Positions 25,601 to 37,600 of a DNA stretch of 64,000 bases are shown one piece after another (positions within the stretch are counted from its first letter, which is position 1; every line of letters begins with the position of its first letter). A program made the translations under genes and the position numbers. The DNA comes from Ascaris suum. Its lineage: Eukaryota; Nematoda; Chromadorea; Rhabditida; Ascarididae. The notes beneath the pieces were generated by a model. That model was not told the origin of the DNA. It worked only from the letters and a program-made list of their open reading frames with translations, and did no database searches. The stretch is from assembly GCA_013433145.1 (NCBI GenBank), contig CM024186.1, positions 4,096,001 through 4,160,000 of the forward strand, written 5' to 3'.

Positions 25601-28600
25601 AAGCGTATCAGTTGCTTGCTCGTTATATATGCAGTTAATATATTTTTTCCAATGCTTAACTTCTATTTCCTGCAACAATGACGGTGCTATATATAGTGCT
25701 CTCATCTATGCTAAGCCCTATATTTTTCTCATCCCTCTTTTTTTTTCTTCTTTCCTTTCTTTTCTTTCTAGATTTTTTTTCCTCTTTTTTTCTTTTCTTC
25801 CTCTTTTGAAATATTTTTTTTAAAATCTCTTTTTCTTCTGTTCTCTTTATGATAGGTTATTTTTGAGTGCATATAGAAATGATATTCGGAGAGTGAACAA
25901 TGAAAGATTTAACTTTACATTATTTTGTGATATCTTCGATTTACTTGTCTACAATCACATCAAATATTACTTTATCCATTTTTAGTCTAATATTTAGAAA
26001 TTTTCTTTGCCGTACAATATTCCCTTCTCACTATTTCAAAAATTTTGCCATTCATAATTCGCAAACTATCAGTGATCATTTTCATATTCGATCGAATTGC
26101 TAGTAATGATCATAAAGCGTTTGAAGTAATGGTAAAGTAATGATAATTTATTCAATTGAGTTTTAGTACCTGGATATATTCGCTCTCTTCTAGTGATTCT
26201 ACTCACCTTTCCGAAGTTTTTTGAGGCGTTTTCAATTTCGAATACTTCTGCCATAGTTATTTATGCCTAGAAATATTTTACTGCATAAGTGTTTTATCTA
26301 TGGCGCAAACGTCGAGGCATTAACCTGTTCACGTCGGTCGACATAGTGATTGCTTTATGGCATACCGTTTATCATTAGCGCATGGCAGGTGAAGAGGTAA
26401 GGTGAGCCAGCTGAACGAGTTGGAGCATCGTCGAGTTTGCGTTTACGAGTGTGCGTATGTGTGTGTGTGCACACAAGGCGCCGATGGATCGTTTATTAGC
26501 GATTTAACGATGCCCCATTTGGGGTGCCCACTTGGCGTACAATTCATCTTTTAGTGCTTTCTCCCCCCATCTCTACAAACCCCGCCCCCCCTTACAACAC
26601 ATCTTTTCTCCTTCCGATCACATTTCATCGTTAACCATAGTTTTTCCATCTCAACTCGTTCATCTATGCAAATGACTTCACTAACTTCTCGATGAAGTGA
26701 AACATATGAGAACATGCGTATCATTAACCGTATCCTCAAGAATATAACCTCAAGATCTCTTACATTTATGAAGGTGATATTACTTGCAGCTTTTTGGGTC
26801 CTAGCTCCGAAATTAATTAAAGATAACTTTACCATAGTTAACAGGTTAAGTTACTGTGAAACCGGTCATGCTCTAAATCTCTTTGTAAGTCGTAACCAAT
26901 TACAAATTCCACAATTACTATACTAATTATTCGTTTCATTTATTACTCTACATTCTATTTTGATTTTTGATCAATATGCCTGTCTATCTGCCTGTTTGTC
27001 TGTTTATTTGTATCCTCTAGTGTAATGTGTGCATACTGAAGTAGACGTTCGACTAGTTAAATTGCTTGTTCGTATATAAACAATACTCCTATACTCAAAA
27101 ATGATTTCAATAAATAATCCGTGATTTAATCGGAGCGGTCGAATAGTTTAAAAATAATTTGCATATTTAATAGATACCAATTCAGTTATCGTTCAATTAG
27201 CTTAAAAAAAAGATTTTAATGATTTTTCGTTGATATTTGATTTTCATGTTGATATCTATTAAATATTCCGCGTATAAAATAAGCACTATAAAATGCTTTG
27301 AAAACAAAATTCTATAATAGAAAAAAAAGCAAAAATAAATTATAGAAAACAAAACAATAAAAAAAAAACGCAAAACGCATCAGCTTATGATTATAGAAAC
27401 GATTTTTCGAGATTTTCTGCTATGTTGGTGAATCCTTTTTTTAAATTTTGCTAACATTCGTTGTTACTGAAGAGCCCTATTCATCGTTTCGTATCGGTCA
27501 CTGCCTGCACGATTGCTGGTAAATAAGCTCCGACCCGGCTCTTTGGCTTCTTTCTACTGAGCTACTCCGCTCAGGCTCTTATGGGGGTGAGGGCGGTTAA
27601 GTAATTCCCGACCAACCTTCTAAGCGGAACAAAGATCGATCAGCACCCAACGATAGCAGACAAGTCTAAGCCTCAACCCTCGCACGACCTTAAAATTCCT
27701 CTTGCGAAGCAGTATTGAAAACGATATGAAGAGACATTTATTCGTAATGAATGCTTTATTAATTAAAATAGAGTAAAATAAAATAAAATAAAGCTAAAAT
27801 GAAATGAAACCCTATAGAAAATTTTCTAATTTAATATTAAACAATGCAGCAATTTTTTAAAATTCTCTGTGAATTTGTTTCCGCTAAAGACGATGAATAA
27901 TGAAACAAGACCTCCTTGATTGATATCGTATAGAATAGACTAATTTATCTGTTACCTGTTGGTTTGGTAAGCTAGGTAGTTATATGATCACTAGCTGGAT
28001 GATGTCTTATTAAATGTGCAAATTTAGTCGATAAATCAGTTAATTCCAATTCGACTGGTTGAATGCTATTTCAGCATATAAAATGGCGAAAGACTGGTGC
28101 GGCTACAAGAGAAAAAAATATTTAAGGCATAGGTTATGCACCTTCGCATGTTTTGTTTTCATTTGCAACTACTTTTGTGATGAAATTATTTGTTTGGTTA
28201 TATATGCGTCTATTTGATTCAATAATTTCAACTCGTAAAGCACTAAAGGAAAATTATAAAAGTTAGTGGCATGCATAATGAGGTGATTCCCAAACCAATT
28301 TCCATTTTGATCTCTTAACTTATCAAGAAATAAAATGTAAAGTTAAAATATATCTGAAATTTCCTGAAATACACCAAAACTTGCTGCTGGAAAGGCATTT
28401 TATCAATCGGTTGGATTGTGAAACATGATTTCTTTGCAGAAGTTACATTTGAGCTATTGCGCATATTTTTGTTATTTATTCATGAAATCGGTTGGCCTAA
28501 TAGGTGGGAAGGCAAAAGCGCATATCTTCCCACAACCCCTCTCGTGTTTTCTTAGTATCATTACAATAGATCGCCATTTAAGCGCATATAAAACAGTTCT

Positions 28601-31600
28601 TTTGCAAAGCTACGACTATCTGCTTTAACAACGCCGCCCTAGAATAGAAGATTTCATTATTTACTATGGGACGATGCGCATAAAACGAGCGATGCTGTCG
28701 AGCAATCATTTTCGATCAGTAACGTCGATGAAGGCATCTGGCTTCTGAAAATGCAGGGTGGTCGGATCGTTTACGCAGATCCTTTGATTCGAAACAGCGA
28801 TCGTCCTTGTGCGTATATGTGTGAGTGCTGTAGAAGCAGTTATTTTATTGCACTTTTTATGAGTTTTATAATGTGAATGCGTAACGTTTTCGCGCGTATA
28901 GTGTTATTTGAGTTGTTTCTAGTGGAAGGAGAGGGGGGAGGGAAGGAATGGGAATGGAACAGAAGGGGGTATCGACTCTTTTTCTCAAATTTCTCTATTT
29001 TTATTAGGCATTATGCTCGTTCGCTTTCGTTCTTCATTCTTATAGCAGCAATTTCTGCGTCGTTTTATGGGTTGCGCCTTTCTTTTCGTTGCGATGTTAT
29101 GTGTGTTGCCCTCGTCTTCTCCTCAGTTAGACTAGTGTGCTCGGCACATTTGTCTCTCAACACCACCGCTGCACACACACATACACATCACCTTTCATAA
29201 GCTCAAAACCTCAACCCCTATCCATTCATACCTGTAATATGGATCAACACATTCTACCCACTCTCGATTACGGTAAGTCGGGATCAGTGATTAGCTCAAT
29301 ATCGATTCATAAACGGTCGGATGACATAATTTCTTTTGAATACTAATAGACTGTTTCATATATTTCAACTAGTATTATTGCGGTTTGATCCCTATGACCA
29401 TCGATCGCGGTAAATTGATATTCTTGATCTAATTAATGTTGATCTCTTGTTCCGTTTAATTGATCCATTAATCGATTCTCTGTCTAAATATTATTTTCTA
29501 CCATATTTATTATCAACACATTTGTATTTCTTTATATCTCTAATAATTGTTAAGTCTATGGTATTTTTTACTCCGATCAGTAGATATCGTTTCTAATGTA
29601 AATTCGCCTCTATTTTGTATAATTTTACCTGTTATTTTTTTCTATGAATCTGCATATGTATTAATTATTAATTCAAAAACTTTTCTTTCTGAATATGTCA
29701 CTTCATTAGGTTTCATTTCCATATCATAGTTGTATTTCTTGGATTATTGAGAGAAATATATTTGCATATTCAATAACTTAAAGGTTTTTTTTGCCTTAAT
29801 CTATGAGATATAATTCTTATCTATAAATCTGCACTTAACAATATTACTGCTAATATATGACTCACATATTTACTGCTTTTTCGATCCCTCTCTGTCTATT
29901 CGTACAGGTGTTTTAATAAACTCAAGACGAATAGCAGATTTCAGTACTTTCCTTTTTTTGCTTTTTATATTTTGCATTTTTAATATTTTTCTATCTCTAA
30001 TTTTCTCATTTTTTTCATATTTCTCTCTCATTTTTATATCTAGTCGAAGAAAAATTCTGCGTGATGTGAGAAAATTCAAATTTTCAAGACGGTCGAATCA
30101 TTAAAAACATAACGATGCATTGTTTAATGGCGACCTTAAAGCGGGCATGTTTAATTCCTTGAATGTGGATTATGTTTTGAGTTGCCCGCTTCCCTATAAA
30201 TAATTTCATAAAAGAAACGCCAAAAAAAAAGGTTGGCGCGAACGTTTATGTCCAGTTGAAAGAGATGCCGCCTCATTTCCGCATAGCGTAATTAAGTGCC
30301 ATTGCTTTTTTTGTTTTCCACACCACAACTGAATCTTTCAGCACTTTTGCCTACCAGTGAAATTAATAGAATGAAGATAATAGGCGGTAGTAGGAATTAA
30401 ACTCGGCAAGCTTTATTTGAAAAGATTGGAAAGATTGGAAAATTAATGAAAAACTCTTTTCAATATCACCTTATTCTATCCTCATTTATCGAAAAGAATG
30501 ACATCGGCTTCTTTTCGCATTCGTTTTTAATCTCCCTCTCTGAAAACATCTATTTATTTATGTTTACAATTCAAAATTTCACGATGGTTTCGATGAAGAA
30601 TATTAATACAACTATTTGCATCAAAACAAACAAATAGAGAGTTTTTTTATTATATACGAAAATATTTTTCGATCATTCTTTAAACGATATTCTCTATTAA
30701 TCTCATTGTTCTTTATGAAATAATTATAGAGGTATTGAAATATGCTACGCATATAAAAGTGATGAAATATTCATATGCGATGAAATAAAAATTCACGAAA
30801 AGAATTTCTCATGAATGGAATTTTTTTTTTAATTTTTCAAAAAATTTTCCCACATTATTTTAAGTCATAAAAATTTATCGATTACAAATTAGTCATATTT
30901 TTAATGCGTTTATTTTACGATAGGATTGCATTTGCCCTTATGTGTAATAAAAGAGTATATTATCTTGACAAGATTTGATGATTTAATTGAGAATGTAGAT
31001 GCGTAAACGTTGCGACGATTACTGCGCTCTTGGGAATATTAGCAAACATTTGTTGTATTTTTATGTGATTTAACCAAATCAGTTCATGCAAAAGCACATT
31101 AAGAACGCATCGTAGAATTATCCAACTCGTGCTGTGCATGATTGTCTGTCTGCGTATCTGTCCGTTTGTCTGTCCCTCTGTCTGTGCAGTAGTTTTAACT
31201 CGCAGACCATGAAGTTGCACGATGAAATTCAGTGGATGTGGTGCAGACGTTTGAATGGCCACTTACACCATATATAATTGGTAGACAACTTCATAAAAAG
31301 GTAAAGACGCATTAAAGATGCTAAAAAGTGTATGTGTTTTTACCGATCGAATCTCGAATCGCAAATAAACGAATCTTTCATGAATTTTTGAAACGAGCGA
31401 ATCTGATCAATTAAGGCAGGAAAGTATTTTTTTCGTATGTCCGTTTTTGGCTGATAATTTATGAAGCCGGTCGGTTCAACTCAGTGAATTACAAAAAGCA
31501 CATATCGTGCTAGCTTGTTTAATTATCATTCCTCATTTGTTTTATCGACGAGAAGTGCGTTCTATTTATTTTAATTTATTTGCATATCTCAATATAATAT

Positions 31601-34600
31601 ATCAATTAATTTTCATGCGTTGAATTTAATGACAATTATATTTCAAAAATATTTTTTTACCGTTTTTTTTTCAGCAATTTTTATACCACTAATCTCAAAA
31701 ATGCAAATATTTTATGATGAGATTTTTATTTTTATGCATTTTTCAATTTTATTTTATATTTTCCATCTCGATGAAGAAATGCATTTTCCACTATTTTATC
31801 ATTCTTCTATTTTATCAATCAAAAAATCAATAAATTTTATCAAATTTATTGATTTTTTTTAAAAATCGATTTAGCGTTCTTTCGTATAGTTATTACTCAA
31901 AGAAAATTAAAAAGATTGAGTTATATCACTAGAAAGTTGTCGCTATTGTTGCAACTATGAGAACCATATGTTAACCGAGCGCTAATTCATCGCCTCATTG
32001 TTGGATGAGCGAAACCGTTGTAAAAATACAAATGCGTTCATTGTGTTGTGTGAATCGAAAAAAAAAAGTGATTAATTCAACGTTGATGCACAATAAACCT
32101 CAATAAGTCTTTACTTATCATTTTTGAAATTTGCGTTTACATTAGCATCTTTTGTGGTTGATAGATACTTCCGGTTTTTTTTTCTTTTTGAAATTTTTTA
32201 CCCCAAGAAAAAAAGTTTTTAATTAATTAACTAATTAAGTTTAATTAATCAACTAATTAAATTAATTAATTTTAATTAAGTTTTTTTAAAAATTGAACTA
32301 TCTATAAAATTTATATTTTTAAGAAAATTTTCAGGTACTTGAATTAGTTGAGCCTCAATTCTCGTAAATTTTTTTTTTCAATAGTATTTGCATCGTTTTG
32401 CTAATTATTATAATTTCTCATTTTGAAATTTTTTGAAGGCGATTTTTTTTTTCGATAATATTTGCGATTATTGACTTATTCGAGTGATTTTTAATTCATC
32501 TAATTTATCTCATTCGTATTAATTCAATCCATTTCTATTGATTTAATTCAATCCATTAATTAATAATAGGATTTCGGAGCTTTAAAAAACTTCGAAAAAT
32601 TCAATTTTTAAATTTGCAAAAAAAAAAATTTTTTTTTTAAATTCTCACTCTAAATATTTCCTTAATCATATTACTAAAGAAAGGTATATGGATCATGAAT
32701 TGACCTGAATGATGACACCTTAATTGATATATTAAATTTGCATATATTTGAATATCAACGTTCATATGTGAGCATATTTCATAACAGATATAATTCCGTA
32801 ATTGTTCGTTCGGCGTTCACTTTTATTGTAGAAAGACTTTCGATATGTAAATTTTTTCTCGTTTAATTCTTTCACTTAGAAATGCAAAAATGAATATAAT
32901 ATTTCGCTGTTTATTTTCGATAATAGTATTCTATTTATGTGGCATTAATTTCGATCTTTTTGATAATTTAATTCAAATCGTTGATTCATTCTTTTAAGCG
33001 TTATACGCTTTGCACGCATTTCTTTTTTTTTTTCATCGATACGAATGGATTGCGAAATTTTTTTGAATTCCGTTTTTTAATTTCTATTATACGTCTAGAA
33101 ATCCTGGAATTTATATTTCTTTGCATTCGATATTTTTTAAATTAGTTTTTAAAAGATGGCCAAATGCAAAAGTGCTTGTCCATTCTATCCAATCGTCCAC
33201 TGTTTAGTCTCATCTCATGAATTTGAAAAGCTGCCGATGATGTTGATTACAAAAAGCACATACCGCGCTTTTATGTTATCTTGATTCGAGCTTGTTTTTT
33301 ACGTGGTCACATTTCTAATATAGATGAAAGACATGCGATATAAAACAAACATGAACTAATAAAAGCTAATGCTAAACAAGTCATGCTTACCTATACTTTA
33401 TAGCTTCTAAATGCTTTGTGTGTGAAAATGCTAGTCTTATGTCATAGTTGTAAAGAGTATATCTAATTGATTATATTATTACAAATTATGTTCTTATATA
33501 TGAAATATTTTCGTAATTTTAATCTGAGCAGAGTTTCTTCTGAATTTCAAAAAAATAAATAAATAAATAAAACGAAAATTTTTTGAATGAAAAAAAAATG
33601 TCATTGCTGTAAAAATTTTTTTCCAACTTGTAAGCATTTTTATTATGAAAATGCAAGTTTCAGGAAATTTGGATGAATATGATCAAAATGGCTTACGTAT
33701 GGATGGTGATGAAAGTGGTAAGCACTCATGTTTATGTATTAGGCAGATTTTTTTTTTTTTTTTGAAAATTTGATTCGATATTTCAACGATTTTTTCGTGT
33801 GTATCTTTTCAAATTTTTCAACAGCTTTTTTTAAAATTGAATTGTTTTTGATATTTTTATATGGCAATCGTGAATAAAAAATGGTTTTTTTTGAGTTTTT
33901 ACGGATCCTATAATTCATGAACATAAATTTTTGTTTATGTTTTATGCGGTATTTTAAATAATATTGAAGAGGAAATTTACAAATATAATAAAAAATTTTT
34001 TCTCGAGGTAATTTATGAAAAATATTTTTTTAATAGGAAAATTTCAATGAAATATTTCTCGAAAAGATTTTGATTCTCGCAGAATTTCTTTTTTTTTTTT
34101 AAGAATTTTTCGTTCTCATATACACAGCTAATAATGATTAATTATTATAGGTTTTTATAGAATATTGAATTATATTTCAATTTTATTGTTTTTTCCAGGT
34201 GTGCTAATAACAGGTGAAAATGTCTTCTACATGGTAATCGGATGTGTTGGAGCAGTTGTACTCGTAATTGGTGTATTGCTTGTCGTCTACTTCAGATCAA
34301 CGAGAAAAACATTGCCACCCACCATACTACCGGCTAATATTCAACAACGCTATCCGTTAGTGAAACACTTCATTGAAATGATTTATCAAAATTTATGCTT
34401 TTTATTACCTATATAGGTTAGATATATGCAAATGCGAATTTAAATATTATAATCAAAAAGTTTCCATACTTATAACATTTTTCAATTAACATAGAATAGT
34501 CGCTTTTCATAGCGGTAAAAACCATCTCTAGGTGGAACGCGAATATGTGTACAACCAATTATTGCGATCTTTCTAGATGGTTTACTAGTACTATTTTGGT

Positions 34601-37600
34601 TATCTTTATGAGAGAATAACAAGGTATTCGAAAGAATTTTTCAATTGTAATTGTCAATTTACTGGAATATTGTTTGAAAGGTTTTTTTTAAAAGTTTTTG
34701 ATAAAGTAATGATGATAGCGGAAATAAATTTCAACATCGAAAGGTGCTTAGTAAATTTTAGTTGTATTAAGTTTGCAGCTATTTAATAATTTCAATTAGT
34801 GTTTCAGATTTTTTTCGTATAATTCAATTTAATTAATTTTCAATTAATTTCATTTAATGCAATTATTTCAATTAATATTAAAGATATTTCAGATATTATT
34901 TGAAAATCTCTTTGTAATTAAAATTCATAGTCACCTATCAATGGCTGCAAAATATGTATTTCGGATAGAGGCTCTCTTTTTTTTGAATTAATAGATTTAA
35001 GACATTTCAGGTCAGTAACACGATCACCTGATTTCAATGCGCAATCTCGGCCTCTTTTCAACTCCGAAGCTTCCGCTACAAGTAATTTTTTCTTTTTTTT
35101 TTTCTTATAAGACAGATGTCGATGTAATGTTTTTATAAGTGATCGAATAAAATAACCCGGAATTTGACGAAAATTTTAAGCAATTATTTTGTATTGATTC
35201 GCAAATCGTTCAATTTACTATAGAACTCATAGAAACGCTAAAAACCTAAACCGTTTATTGTTTTTCATCATTAATATAATGCGGGCGAGAAAAATAGCTC
35301 GAAAATTTGTCGCCAGAAAAAATAAAATAATAAAATTTTCCACTTTTTTTTTCAGGCTAATACAAATATTAGATTGATGCGATTTTCCCCCCCCCCCCCT
35401 GAAAAGTATAAATTTTCCTGATGCTTTCCATATTTTTTCATGAAACTCACAAGCGACTTAAAAATCACTTCAAAGTTTGTTCTCTTTTTTTTTTCTAATG
35501 GTGTTAAAATAAACAAATTTTTTCAACGTTTTCTTCGAAAATTTGATTATTCTTAGTAAATTATTCGTTGTTGACCGAAATTATATATATTTTTCTTTAC
35601 TTTTTAGGCCTACACCTACTGAATATATGTAGTTGTACTTAATAAATATAACTTTTATTTATAATTTAATCATTTTTATTTCTGATCATAATTGAAATGA
35701 TATTGATAAATATTTTCGCATATTAACGCATAAGTTTGCTTTCAGCTTCACGTCAAGCGGCTAACGTGCAACAGGTTGTCAATGATCGACCAAGCAGTGT
35801 TGATGTGAATGCTGCACTTATAGAGCTCTATGCCGATAGGAATCTCTTCCAGGTATTATAACCTGTAATTAATTGTAAATTCATTTGATGAAATTTTTAA
35901 TCAACGAAAAACTCTATAGCATCGGTTCAACTGCAAGAATAGTTAGAACGAATTGATGACATTTGAGGGAGAGTATTTAAATATGAATAATCACCAATAA
36001 ATGCTATTTGCTGGAAATAATAAGCATTAAATTCGGTCATGAGTAATACCAGAGAAAGAAGTGATGGCTAGAGGTTTCTTCTTTAGGGATCATGAAATTG
36101 CCTATCACCAGCTTTCCGCTAAGTACGCATTGGAAAAGAGTCCAATAATTACTTTGTCCAACAGTTTTTTTTTTTGTTAATAAACAGGTGAGTGCATTTT
36201 TTTTATTGATTAGTGAACATGTGAGTGGTTTCAGATACTACCAGTTAATGAATTGGAAGGTACATTTGGTGAAATGAGATGGGCAATTTGGCATCAAAAT
36301 ATTGGTGGAGAATGTGGCGATATCGATGATGAAGAGGATAATGCATGTGGTGATGAGGCTATAGTTGCGAAAACGCTCAAAAATAACGCCGATAAAACAC
36401 ATTTTATAAAATTTCTTGAGCAAGCACTTGTTTTCCATAATGTTCCTCCATTTCCACATCTTGCTCAGGTAATTAATTTTCTATGTTGTTTTTTGAAAAT
36501 TCGATGAAAATTTTTTCTAATTAAATCTAGACAATAAAGAATTATAATGAAACAATTCATAGGACTAAATATTCATTTATAAAAATATATAAATATAAAT
36601 ATATTTTTAAAAAATTTGAAAAAAATTTTCCTAGTAGAAATTTAAGTGAAAATGCGTGAAAAGTTTTAAAATTTTTATTTCAAGACATCGATATTAAAGA
36701 AGTAATTGTTGCAACTAGATAATATTACTAGTATTTAAAGGTTAAGGCTTTCAAACGTCATCTATAAGAGGTTAATGAAATTTGCAACGTTTTGAAAGCA
36801 TATTTTTCTATCAGGTTCATAATTCTTCGTGAAGGACATAAGAAAAGACCTAATTGATAAATGATCACAATAATATATAGAACAATTGAAAGAATCTATT
36901 CTTCTCTATAGCAAATCTCAGCAATGCGATATTTGTGTACATTTTTTTTAAAAAATGCTCATTAAACCTTTATGAGGTTTAATGTCAATATAATTGAGCA
37001 GGCTCACTTGAAAAATGAGCCATCTCATAAAGGTGAATTGATATTTTATAAAGGTTGTTGCGGCTGCCTCATATGGTCGATTCGATTGTCCCGAAACGGT
37101 GACAGATTTCCCACTTATATGTTATAAACATCAAGGATTTGGTAATTTGAAGAAGTTCCTTCAAAGATGTCGTGGTGGAACGATTGAGACACTCCATAAA
37201 ACTCCTGGTGAAGAAGTTTTTTTTTCCCCTCATTCTTTCTCCTCTTCTATTTTTTATAATCGTTTTTTGTTCTTTGATAATTTTTATTGAAAAGTAATAA
37301 ATTTATGTTAGAATTTTTTATTATTATTCTGATATGAGAATTTGGATCATCTATCGAAAATGGTACTTCAAATGAAAAAAAAAAGATAGTTATGATTGGA
37401 AAATCTCCAATATTTCCCTATTGATTTTTTATTTTTTTCTATATATGCAAATTTTTTTCAATTTATTATTTCTTATCTATTTGAAATTTCAATAGTTTTT
37501 CTCAATTTTTTTTTTCAATTCGTCAATATGTTTTTATGTGTTATTTTAGTTTATTCACATTTATATCTGCTCTATTTTTTTAGGTAACAAAGGAGTTCAA

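Noticed and set aside
26551..26835. 94-codon minus-strand frame and overlapping plus-strand frame with a signal-like start
   Set aside because: Both strands are open at once, no splice sites fit, and the C-rich end is low complexity.
27470..27720. GC-rich patch with an antisense box A-like TAGCTCAGTAG
   Set aside because: The box B-like match is too close and no cloverleaf forms; no open frame either.
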